Assembly (NCBI GenBank): GCA_001600455.1
Contig: BCKC01000004.1
Location: forward strand, 248,001 to 312,000
Direction of reading: 5' to 3'
Source of the DNA: Endocalyx cinctus
Taxonomy: Eukaryota > Ascomycota > Sordariomycetes > Amphisphaeriales > Apiosporaceae
DNA: 64,000 bases
Notes under the pieces: generated by a model
The model's input: only the letters and a program-made list of their open reading frames with translations
What the model was told of the DNA's origin: nothing
Databases searched by the model: none
Position numbers and translations under genes: made by a program
Part shown: one piece after another, positions 46,134 to 56,178 of the stretch
How positions within the stretch are numbered: the stretch's first letter is position 1
How the letters are laid out: each line of letters opens with the position of its first letter

Positions 46134-47013
46134 CTAGCTATTATATACACACTCGTCCCGTGCTATATCTTGTAGAATGTCATGCATAGTAGAGTATCGT
46201 TTTGTCCAGCAACCTGAAATAACTTTGCCTCCAAATATACCCTTAACGTCGGGGAAAATACCTCGCTTGAAGAGATCATCGACGTGCGCTTCATATTGTT
46301 CCATTTCCTCCGCACGATCAAACAGGCCGCCTGGGGCGCGGTGCGGCCAATTTCCTTCAAGGATGGTATAGAGAACAGATCCGAGACTGAAAATATCCGT
46401 CGCCGGTGTTGACACCCATTCTGCGTTCGGGTCAAAAAAGCCAGGGTCCGGAATGCCCCCACCGACCAGATCGAGCTCCTTACAAGTAGATTTACCAAAG
46501 TCGCAGAGAAGTAGATCTAAAGACGGCGGCCCCGTAGCCTCTCTAGCATGGACGAGAAAATTATCCGGCCGTAGATCACTATGTATTACGCCTTGCTCAT
46601 GGATATAGGCGACGGATTCGATAGCTTGTCGAAACCACTTCTTTCGAGTGCTGAGTGGTATGGCTTTATGATTATTATCGAGATAGCGTTGTAGGTTGCC
46701 GTGACTAGCCTCGGCGAAAAGTAGCCCTGTCGGAAACTCCTCTTGCCAGCCGAAGTATCTGTAGCCGTAATTATTAGTGTGGCCAGTATTCGTCATTTCA
46801 TTAGAACTATCAAGCGCACTTCACGATCCTAGGGTGCTCCCCTAGTTTCCTCAGGATCTGCTGCTCGACGAGGTAATTATTTGCCACACTGGACCTTTCT
46901 CGTATCGCCTGGTCCTCTAAGATTTTCACCGGGGCTTTTAGAACGATTCCAGGCCGAACACGGAAAAAAATGGCGGTCGAGCCAAGAAAGTCAGGCGCTG
47001 GGAGTCTTTCCAT
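46134..47013 (-). CDS. Fungal protein kinase-like protein, two exons
   Basis: Exons 47013-46820 and 46758-46134 with a 61-nt intron (GTGCGC..CTACAG, internal TCTAATGA branch). Splicing rebuilds HPRIVKYFGWQEEFPTGLLF in frame; total 273 codons including stop (272 aa). The N-lobe has GIVLKAP (candidate ATP-binding Lys) and a helix-C region; the C-lobe has GVIHSDLRPDNFLV, where the usual H-R-D is H-S-D as in a common fungal kinase group, LLCDFGKS (intact D-F-G), TPATDIFSLGSVLYTILEG and a final helix. The catalytic Asp and metal-binding Asp are present, so activity is possible though the Arg is missing. Such small stand-alone kinases are abundant in ascomycete accessory regions; substrates are unknown. 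The start could be a little upstream because codons before 47013 are open. The model looks intact. Confidence 0.8.
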
Positions 47014-47637
47014 CGGAACTGAGCAGTTAATCTTGAGCCAGGTGGAGTTAATTGTGGATAATAACTGTCTTGGTTAGCAAGCAGCCGAGTCGGAAGAAAA
47101 ATAAAAATTAATGTAGATGATAGTTGTGTTGGCGGGGAGGAAGAATTCAAACACCTTAAATAATCCTATCGCCCCATTTGTTTACAGTACATTATTAGCT
47201 AAATTAAGCACGAGCCAATCCTTACCTAGCTACGGACACGATTAAAATATCACGGGTTGTGGTACTTATAATACCAGGTTAAAATTTGATCCCCTGTAAC
47301 TTTAGCCTATCCCCCCACTAGCTTGATTGTAGTATCACTACAAGTCCGTGAATGTCGTACATCACTGTCCTCTGTATGTGGAAATGGATAGCATTCAATG
47401 CTTCTTAAGCAAGATAAAAGACGCACAAAATGTCATCATAGACAGTCTGGCGAAGATAGATCATGCAACCAAGGTTATCTCAGACAATCAAGTTGGTATT
47501 TTAACTGCTAGTTACACGCGACTTGGTGGGGTTGAGGCAGCACTTAAGGGGGTAAACTACCGAACTCCGCAAGAGCTTGGCTTATTTTTGTGATTAGGTA
47601 TGGTACAACCCCCCCCCCCCCCCCCCCCCCCCCCCCA

Positions 47638-47676
<39 letters not shown>

Positions 47677-48053
47677 AAAAACCTAAAAACCCAGGCACTT
47701 GGGACGTAAAGAACTTGGTGTGCTTAGGTCAAAGCCCAGGATCGTTACCCCATGCCGGTCGAAGCACTAGGGTATCTCATACACGCTGACACGGTGACAA
47801 TGAAAGAATATCACTAAAAAAATCAAGAAATGCTATCCGCGATGGCCAAGGCCGCAGAACGCAGGTCCGGCACGAAACTAATACAGGGCAAGTCTTGGCG
47901 CGGGGAAACATGGAGCTGGGATTAGTGTTCCTAATCGTTGTCTATAAATGGCTACAATTCCTCAGGCGAAAATCTGTCTATTGTCTTTACTAGTCAGCTT
48001 CGTCAAGGATCCCTTATTATCCATCAACTCTTTGCTCTGCTTCCTCTAAGGCA
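47014..48053. other. Spacer with adjoining poly-C and poly-A tracts
   Basis: No intact gene. A plus-strand frame 47348-47593 (AALKGVNYRTPQELGLF near its end) has no recognised motif. At 47609-47636 there are 28 C, then ACA, then about 35 A (to 47673), then two CCTAAAAA units. The poly-A could mark a retroposed 3' end, but no body is recognisable upstream. Confidence 0.5.
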
Positions 48054-48546
48054 TCACCAGAAACCACTTTTCACAGCCCACACCACCGACAGAATCACAT
48101 TCAACATGGCCACATCTAATAACAGCGCTTCCCAGAAGCCGTGTTCATGTTCCCAGAATAGTCTGTTGGTCTCAGGTACCTCGAATGGCATATTCTCGAC
48201 GTCATAAGCTGGAAAAACTGCGTCGGACGCCAGTTCATCCAGCTTATCTTTCGCCTGGAGAAGTTGTGGTACCTCGGCGCTTGCGAAGTATTCTGCGAAG
48301 GCCTTTACTTTCCACTTTATTAGGCATCTCAAGTATCCCAGGCCTCCATCGTCCTGTAAGCTGTTAATCCACTCTCGCCGTTTTTCCTCCTCATGCTGTC
48401 GGCTCTAGTCCCCATTTCTGGGATTTGATTTCTGCGCATAGTTCTTTAAGGAAAGGCTCGGTGTCATCGTCGAGCGTCGGCGTCCGGTGTCTTAATGCCT
48501 CGGCGACTAAATCTAAGCGAGCCGGGCTCCCTTCAGCCACTGACAT
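48054..48546 (-). pseudogene. Unknown gene split by a one-base frameshift
   Basis: From ATG 48546 the first frame encodes MSVAEGSPARLDLVAEALRH, DDDTEPFLKELCAEIKSQKW and GLEPTA, then TGA at 48393-48391. One base over, the reading from 48398 continues QHEEEKRREWINSLQDDGGL, GYLRCLIKWKVKAFAEYFAS, EVPQLLQAKDKLDELAS and FEVPETNRLFWEHEHGFWEA to 48054. The two halves read as one 160-residue protein. There is no splice signal at the break, so an indel (or sequencing error) near 48398 is likely. No family name is known to me; the text looks like a soluble helical protein with a hydrophobic C-terminus. Confidence 0.55.
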
Positions 48547-48656
48547 TGAGAGTATAAAACAAGGAGAGAGTTAGAAGAGGAGGAAAAGGATCGCGATCAG
48601 GTTAAAGCCGCGGCTATTCGGATCTGTCGAGTAAGTCGTGGTCGGTAGCGGCTTCG

Positions 48657-49075
48657 CTACTTCGGATACGCAAAGATTGTTGATGAAACTTTTAGGTTAA
48701 TATAGAAGGTAAAAATGCCGATGGAGAGTGAGCTGGAAAGTAACGAGCAAAAGCGCACCAGTTCCAATTGAGCTCCATGCCGTGTGTGTTCCCTAGCAGG
48801 CCGCACATTTCCTGGGCATGGTACTATCGGTCCTGACGGGAAGGTCTCGAGTGCTGTGGTCTTCTGCGCAGTAGCCATATGCTTTAGTGCCTTGGACTAG
48901 GCTCCTATGTCGCCGTATTTCTGACAGTGGAAGCATTGCTTCAGTCGGCTCCCCTTGTCATATAACTTGCATTGGAACACCTGTCCCTGCCAAATAAGTC
49001 CTTTGTCAATGATGTGTCCTCTGGTTTGGTGAATTCAATGATGGTAGATGAAACGGACTTAGTGAGAGATTTTCT
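48657..49075 (-). mobile_element. Remnant of LINE (Tad-like) ORF1, zinc-knuckle region
   Basis: Right to left: SVSSTIIEFTKPED, a one-base shift, HIIDKGLIWQGQVFQCKLYD, GSRLKQCFHCQKYGDIGA, TAG (48899-48897), then HMATAQKTTALETFPSG. Fungal LINE gag-like proteins have the same order: a strand with I-E-F-x-x-P, then a G-L-x-x-x-G-Q segment, then Q-C-F-x-C-x-x-Y-G-H-x-x-x-x-C. Here the knuckle is broken: its His is Asp and its last Cys is lost beside the stop. No reverse transcriptase follows. Confidence 0.65.
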
Positions 49076-49187
49076 TAAAAGCCACCCACGTATTCCCTAG
49101 TCGTATTGCCGTCCGTATCAATTTCTCTTCCACCCCTTTTCTTTGCGCGTTCGTCCGCCTCATTTCGCACCGGACGTTGCGCTTCTG

Positions 49188-49540
49188 GCTTTATGATGGG
49201 CATTATTTCAACAGCTATGGTATTTACGAGCTCCGAAAGACGTGGCAGGCCGAAAATGGCTCAGCAAGGTAATCGGGAATGGGTTACGGTAATCCAGGGC
49301 GTGAATTCTCAAGGGTGGGCGGTCCCGCCGTTTATTATCGTTACCGGTAAATATCACCTTTCTTCCTGGTACGAAAACAGCCCATTACAAAAAGATTGGC
49401 GTATTGCCGTTAGCGATAACAGCTGGACAACCAATGAACGAGGTTTTGAATGGATTCATCATTTTAATCAACACTCTAAGGGGCGTACGATTGGAGTTTA
49501 TCGTCTCCTTATCCTGGACGGTCATGAAAGCCACCACTAG
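49188..49540 (+). mobile_element. Fot1/pogo-type DDE transposase fragment
   Basis: The frame reads GFMMGIISTAMVFTSSERRG, GNREWVTVIQGVNSQGWAVP, FIIVTGKYHLSSWYENSPL, WRIAVSDNSWTTNERGFEWI and YRLLILDGHESHH, then TAG. These are the central blocks of pogo/Fot1 transposases; L-D-G-H-E-S-H holds the second catalytic Asp. The first Asp (N-x-D-E-T-G-F) is lost at the upstream break, where the text before G-F no longer matches, and everything after H-E-S-H-H, including the third acidic residue, is missing. Not functional. No terminal inverted repeats were found. It lies beside the LINE remnant on the opposite strand. Confidence 0.85.
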
Positions 49541-49883
49541 AAGCGCACCACGGAATGACAGGACCGAATACGAGGTTTCAAGATAACCGGGACTAACAGA
49601 AGTGGTTGTTATTAATATTTAGTCAATTTTTCTCATCCTTTCTTTAATCCTTGGCTAAACACACGACTCCGCCTCTAAGACGCGATGTAATGGATCAGCA
49701 GACTAGCGGAATATCCGGCCACAAGGTTCTTAAGGATCGACAACCTCTCGTATATGATCTAGTCAACGCCCATATGCTCGTCAGGGGCCTGGTACGTAAA
49801 AAATGGGTTATTCGTAAGACTTCTGCGGAAGGATGAGTCTGCCTATCAGGACCGGAAATGAAAAAGGTCTGACCCATCTTACT
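49541..49883. other. Spacer between transposon fragment and inverted repeat
   Basis: About 340 bp. An open frame at 49651-49836 (RQPLVYDLVNAHMLVRGLVR) has no recognised motif. Confidence 0.4.
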
Positions 49884-50993
49884 AGGTACCTCATCGTATG
49901 ATTACACTTTTATGTTCGAAATTTATAACTTCTGAACCTCAGATAGACACAGAAATGTGACGCAGACCAAGAAATGAGGACGTGGCATAACCTGAGATGT
50001 GGGATCCCTTTAGTTGGTCACGGTTATAATAGAACGTAGAAGACAAAAACGTGAAGATGAATAGGGGTAACTATAAAAGGATCAGCTAATTTTGAGCGGG
50101 GCGACACGTAAGTAATACAGATCATGGATTTCATAAAAAACATTACCGTGAAGGAGGCCTCTCAAAGGGGCCCCTCAAAATTAAACCTAGCAAGATAGAG
50201 TATCCTGACTGATCATGAGAAGACCTTTTTCTTGGCCAGATAGGAGTTTCCGCAGGTTTTCCAGCGGATTTCATAGCTTGTAGTGGGCCATTATCTATCC
50301 AACCCTANGGCTNACTATTTAATTTTTGTCTATATTCGCGAATCTGCTAAACCCTATGAACCGGTATTAATATCAGCATTATATAGGATTCAAATTCCTA
50401 CAGCTTCTAAAAACCGGATCAAGAAGTATGCATGGAGTTACACTTTAACGCAAGACACTGCAATNGTGATTATCCTCACGGATCGGTAATATGAATAGAG
50501 TCGGAATACAGTAGCTGNATTCCTCATCTCTTCTTAGATGTATAAACCGGATGTAGTTGAAGTTGTTATTCGCTAATTACATGATAGTATTAGCGTAAAG
50601 TTCCGTTCATCTTGTAACCCGGCAATTCAAACGAGCCAATATACATCTTCGTACGGAGTATCCAATATTATTGAACAGTCTCTACTGCCTAGTTGCGAGG
50701 TATTTAATCAGTTATATATTATTTAGTGCAAAGATTAAATATACGTACTTTGATAAAGGTATACCTAACTCTTCGCGCGTTTGTTTAATTGCATATGCGA
50801 ATTGATCTTGACAACCTTCGGAATATTGGTCAAAGCCAAGATATATATGAAAAGATTTGTCCATAACATGCCAGCTTAAGTGTTGATTAAAGCTTTTCCT
50901 TAGTAAAGATTCATATAGGAGCTTTATATATTTATACGGTGTTAACGATAAAGCTTGATGAATTAGAAGCACGTGAACTTTCGTTGTTCTAAC
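49884..50993 (-). repeat. Inverted repeat copy 2 (partner at 13181-14294)
   Basis: Reverse complement of copy 1, with isolated differences and four undetermined bases (50308, 50313, 50465, 50518), two of them shared with copy 1. It overlaps the last 94 codons of the NLR gene, with the boundary falling just after the final HEAT repeat (SDVRTTKVHVLLIHQ). Because the tail reads as a native continuation of the NLR, this locus is likely the source of the copy at 13181. Confidence 0.85.
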
Positions 50994-53900
50994 GTCCGAA
51001 TCTTCATCTTCGAGCCGTGCTGCAATAGCTCGGAGGACGTCTTCTGATATGGATGGTTGATTTTGGAATACTTCTATCGCTGCCCTTCTAACGCCCCAAT
51101 ATTCATCTTCGAGCCGTGCTATAATAGCTCGGAGGAACTCTTCTGATAAAGCTGGTTGATTTTGGAATACTTCTATCGCTGCTCTTTTAACGTCTGAATC
51201 TTTATGTTCGAGCCGTGCTGCAATAGCTCGAAGGACGTCTTCTGATAAATCTGGTTGATTTTGGAATATTTCTATCGCCACTCTTTTAACGCGCCAATCT
51301 TCATGTTCGAGCCGTGCTGCAATAGTTTGGAAGACCTTTTCTAATAAGGCTGGTTGATTTTGGAATATTTCTATTGCTGATTTTCTAACGCCCCAATCTT
51401 CATCTTCGAGCCGTGCTGCAATAGCTCGGAGGACGTCTTCTGATAAAGCTGGTTGATTTTGGAATATTTCTATTGCCGCTTCTCTAACGTCTGAATCTTC
51501 ATCTTCGAGCCGTGCTGCAATAGCTCGGAGGAACTCTTCTGATAATACTTTAAATGAACAGTTGTTTCTGAGTGATTGTATCAAGACTTTCTGTGTCTCC
51601 TCAGATCCTTGTTGGAAAGCCTTCTCTAGTATGTCAAGTGGAAGCTCCATTTCGATTGAGAATCGTGATTCATTCATAAACTTGCATTCAAACAATAGCC
51701 ACTTTAATAATTCATCTTCTAGGGGTTTCCGAAACGGCATATCTGTTGATGCTTCACTCAAGCAATGCATGACTAGCCGTTGATGTACCGGGCCCAAGAT
51801 GTCGCGTGGCTTGCCCTGGATGATGTTGAAGAACTCCCCTGCCCTCCCCTCAACGTCAAGTAAGCCGGTAACAAAACGCCAAAAAACATCGTAACGCGTG
51901 TTGTATTTGTGTTTCTGAAGGTAGCTGATAGTGTTTAGTTTTGAATGGTTGATGGATCTAACTTTAGGAGCTTTGCTAGTGTTAAGTGCCAGGTATTCGA
52001 GATCTTGTTTAGACAGCCACTGCCGGACGAAATACCGTGCTGCAAAATACTCTTGAAATGTCAGGTGTAAAAAGTGATAACTTCGATTATAGTGCTCTGG
52101 ATCTGACGTTCGCAGGAAAGAGAGGCATGGTAACGTCTTGTCGAGCAAGATATTTCCTATAAAGAAGTCGCGTATACCATATAGATGCTTCGATCCAAAG
52201 TCTATTATATCTTCTTCCAATCCAGTAAAGGCGAGAAGTTCCAGGAAAAGGATCTCGTCTTCAACATATCCTTCAATTTGCAATGGACTAGCCGTTTCGA
52301 GATGACCTAGAGCTAGTGCATCTCCGCGGTGTTTCTTTTCTAACCGCACAACATCCTTCTTCCATAATCGATGTTCGATAGCTTGGTAAATAGCCGTCAT
52401 AGTCTGCGGTGTAGATTCGTCGTTGAAGACTTGATCCCAAGTAAAGCAGAGAGCGTCAAGTTGAATTGGGATCCGTACAAGGTTCTGAATGAGCAAGTGA
52501 CGTTGAAGAAACGCTTGGATCTCGCCGGCCTTTGGATCGATTTGGGTATTTGTTGGATCAGTAAAGACTTTTTCGACGTAAGCCTTTACTTGCTCCGAGT
52601 AGAAGCCAATTGTTTCGAGTTCGAGGTCGGGACGCAAGTTGTATAGAAGTCTTGTAAATGGACGGGACGTAATGATGACGTTGGGCCGGTTTAGGAGAAA
52701 TTCGAGAAATGAGTGCATCTCGTTGTCTTTATCCAAGCTTTCGGAAACTTCATCTAGACCGTCGAGGACGAACAAAGTTCTAGCAAATTTGGTTCTATAT
52801 AATGCACTTTCCAGCTCTTTGGCGAGACCTTCACGATTTAGCGCATTGGAGAAAAAATCCCGGAGAAATAGGCCTTCCAGATTGTTGCATTTGTTGAGTT
52901 TTCTCTTTAAGGTCCGTAATGGCACCCAGAGTATACGATCAAACAGGTTCTCCCACATGTGACAGTGGATAAAATTATGAACTATCTTTTTACACAAGGT
53001 AGTCTTCCCAACTCCTGCTCGCCCTCGGATTAGAATACGTCTTGGTTGTGTTGTATTATCATCGGATCCCTTGCGTGGGTCAAAAATATTTATTAGCTCG
53101 ACCTGAATGTTCTCGTCCGATGTTTCGATCTTCAGTCGAGTAGTGAGTGAAAACGGAGAGAATCGTATATCCCTCTTTTCTGATTTTTTCTCGGATTGGC
53201 CTGTACCATGGCCTGGCAGCTCTATAATAGCAAGATTAATATAGCATTGATCCATCGACAGCTGGTCGCCCGAGAGCCGCTCGATCTTGAGCCTGGTCGC
53301 GGTATAGTAATTATCGCGGATCCAGTCGTCTGCTTCTCCGATAGTGAATATTCCTGGAGGAGTTGTTAGTAGGCTGTTTATTTATATTTGCACAGTCAAA
53401 CGGTCTATCTCTGGTAACACTTCGTCAAACAATTTTATCACTCGCTTGAATTATAAATCTATGAAAAATGTGACTACTAACCCTTCTTTCCCAGCGTTTC
53501 CCGCGCTTCACGAGCCAATAACTTTATGCGAAAAGACACTCTCTTGAAGGTATCATCGTCTGGACTCGCATATTTATTGAGCATCGCGTGTCTAACATCC
53601 AACGAGAGGCTGTATTGGCCCTGAAGGGTAGCCGAATAGTACGGAACAAGCTACTGAGGTCAGCGCTGGTGATATATATGGAATATAAACTTACAATTCC
53701 GGTGTCCTTGTCACCTAGTTCTTTGATGTACTCGGTTGGTAGGCTCTTTATGACCTTCTTGAAATCTGTATTATGGGTTTCGTAAAAACAGACCATAGGA
53801 AATTTGTAGTCATCTTGCCCGACCATTTGACGGAAACGGTGTACAAGTTCATCAAGCTCTTTTCGTCCGTCGTCATTTGTTCTTAGATATTTAACCATTT

Positions 53901-54710
53901 CCTGGGATGCTTCACCACCCATAGAAAGCGCAACAGTGATTCGCAGCTGGGTCGCATCATAAAAGGACTTATTGCTGCCTTGGAAAGGTGTCCCGAGAAA
54001 TGTAATACCGGCAGTTGATCTGAGGATGCGCTTATAACTAGGAAGCTCTTGCGCCCGATGAAGTGCCTTCTAAAAGTCAGGTTCCGCTCAGCATATTCGT
54101 GTTTAGTGAAAGGATGCGAACCTTGACAAGTAACAGGCCACCGAAGCAAGAGGCGATAAAAATGATGGGAAAATTACTTATGTCCTATTCTTGCGTTAGT
54201 CAATATCGCTATAGCAGATATCTATACACATTACATCGTCTCGTTGCATAAGTAGGCTCTCTAGCAACGCATCGGCATGGCCTAGAAGAATATCGTTCGG
54301 TGCGTTACGGTCGAAGTTTGCATTCCAGTCGTACGTGAAGATGCGAGCATTTGGGATAACACTAGGCAGCATCTCCTTATCCCGCAGCCAGTGGACACCT
54401 TCCGAATCGGGGCCGTCCTTCCATGCCACCCACGTTGTCGGTGAGTGGGTATCCAAGCCGTGAATGGCAACGATGCTGTGACATGTTAGCTGGGTCGGGC
54501 AAATCTATTATATAAATATGCTGACTCTATTTCTGTTTTGGTGGAATCATTGCCTTTTGGTGGGTATACTTGGTGTAGACCAAGTTTCCGTGTCTCCACG
54601 TTTCTGGGCTGTTGGGGATTGCTTGTGCTATTTGCTGACAGCTTTGCCCCAACGCTTGTCGACATATTAAGTTTCCCGTGCTGCTGGCTTGATAAGCCCA
54701 AGCTAGACAT
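50712..54710 (-). CDS. NLR-type immune receptor: hydrolase-like domain, NACHT, HEAT repeats
   Basis: Model: exons 54710-54526, 54475-54230, 54176-54122, 54066-53695, 53650-53482 and 53353-50712 (1223 codons including stop, 1222 aa); introns 50, 53, 55, 44 and 128 nt with GTCAGC, GTGTAT, GTTCGC, GTAAGT and GTTAGT donors. Joins rebuild EIDIVAIHGLDTHSPTTW, VINFPIIFIASCFGGLLL, VKALHRAQE and KKGIFTIGEADDWI. N-terminus: alpha/beta-hydrolase-like domain whose nucleophile elbow reads A-S-C-F-G-G rather than G-x-S-x-G. NACHT: GRAGVGKTT (Walker A, about residue 456), LFVLDGLDEVS (Walker B, about 535) and FLHLTFQEYFAARYF. From about 945 to 1129 there are six 33-residue HEAT-type repeats (ARLEDEDSDVREAAIEIFQN unit). 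Fungal NLRs of this layout are linked to non-self recognition. The 128-nt intron could hide a micro-exon. The tail lies in a duplicated segment. Confidence 0.88.
50994..51560 (-). repeat. Tandem 99-bp coding repeats (HEAT array of the NLR)
   Basis: About six units of 99 bp, each coding 33 residues containing FQNQPALSEDVLRAIAARLE and a variable D-E-D-[S/W]-[D/G]-V-[R/K] turn. Units are near-identical except at a few codons (S or W, D or G or R, VLRAI or VFQTI or FLRAI). Confidence 0.85.
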
Positions 54711-56178
54711 CACGGCCAAGAAGGCTAAGGAGATCTTAAGTAAAATTTTTGTTAATGCGAAACTAGTTTTTTATATAGCTAGAATTCATTATGTATAAAA
54801 ACTGAGATGATGTAACAAACCCCTAAAATAAAAAATGACTTCTTATTTAATCGACTTGCATACAATGGTCGCATAATAAAAGACTCACAAAAGATCCTCT
54901 GCTCACCGAACTACTAGGGCTATTTGATTCGCCCATTTACGTAGTTCATGCAGACTGCATATATTAACTGGCTATCAACAGAGCCAATGATCAATAAGGA
55001 TGTTACCACGACACGAAAGCACCGCAGCGGGCGGGCCTTTCTTGGGCGTCTCAGAACGATGATCAGAGAAACAAGTGTACAGCATGTCCTGTTTGAGCAG
55101 AGCCCCTCTGCCAGACCTGACGCCACTGTACTTAATATATTTTGCTCGGCAAGGCTCAGGGCATAATCGATCCATGTAACCTTATGACATTGCCCTGCAT
55201 GCTAGCGACTAGGCGTTTTGTCTAAACGCCCAACGGTTCGCCCTGCTTAGGTCGTGTTCGGTCAGATTTTTGAAAGTGGCCACTTCGTACAAAAAATACA
55301 TCGAGGTCCCATATAAATATTATGCAAAAATCGGTCACTTCTGGAAGTATCGCGCCAGCACTTAAAAAAGTCAAAAGTATTACATCAACTATTAGCTACC
55401 ATTATTGATATGGACGAGGCTATCAATAGTGATATATACTCTTTGGCAAAATTAGCCTTCTCATTCTGAATACTTTACCAGCAATACCAACTAACAACAG
55501 CGATATAAACGATACTAATAATACCAGTTAGCAACAGCAATATCATTAACACCGTTAGTATCGTCGTCGTCGTTATTATATAGAATAATACAGTTAACGT
55601 TGAATATTGACCCACTGTTATATTTACAAAAGGGCCCTAAGGCATTTTTACGATAGGGCCACTTTGCAAATATTACAACGGGTCCAGCCTCTAATTGGCT
55701 GGCTTATAGGGCATTATGCCCTGTAAAGTCAAGCGTACAGGGCGTAATGGGGGTGTACAAGGTCAATTTTCATAAGTCGATTGTGGCCACCTTTGAAAAG
55801 TTATGTATCTTGTAGACGTTATGCAGCCGTCGATCTCGGCCATTACAGGCAAAGTTGGGTGGGAATTCTGTGTGTGTGTGGGCCTTTGGGGGTCAAAATG
55901 GTACTTCTGAGCTTTACAATTGTGGCCACAAATTTCAGACCGAGCACGACCTTGGCGGGCACTCCGCTCTGCCACGCCACTCATGCAGGAAACACTGGTA
56001 AGGCACTTGCAGCCTGCCTGCTCGATGTGTATAGATTCAAATATTTATTAGCCGATGAAATGAATATTCAGATAACTAGGAATAAAGACCATGTCACCAG
56101 CAGCAGGTAAGTTCATACAAATTACAAGGAATCACCTCCATATTCTACCGCCTTAACCCTAGGCATGGATAGATCAAA
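54711..56178. other. Intergenic region between NLR and HET genes
   Basis: 1.5 kb with no supportable gene. It includes a GTCGTC microsatellite near 55560-55574 and the palindrome at 55713-55748. Open frames such as 55781-56110 have no recognised motif. The NLR and HET genes are divergent, so both promoters should lie here. Confidence 0.45.
55713..55748. repeat. Short palindrome, ATTATGCCCTGTA / TACAGGGCGTAAT
   Basis: Two 13-bp arms with one mismatch flank a 10-bp spacer. A related motif (ATTACGCCCTGTA, then GTGCAGGGGG) occurs at 62395-62426. They may be terminal or internal motifs of a dispersed repeat such as a MITE; no element boundaries can be drawn. Confidence 0.5.

Noticed and set aside
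47674..47692. CCTAAAAACCTAAAAACCC as a telomere-like repeat
   Set aside because: Only two irregular units occur next to a poly-A run, not a run of CCCTAA units.
53354..53481. Micro-exon inside the 128-nt NLR intron
   Set aside because: The interior has possible internal splice signals, but skipping all of it joins the frame and matches the expected protein, so the simpler model is kept.
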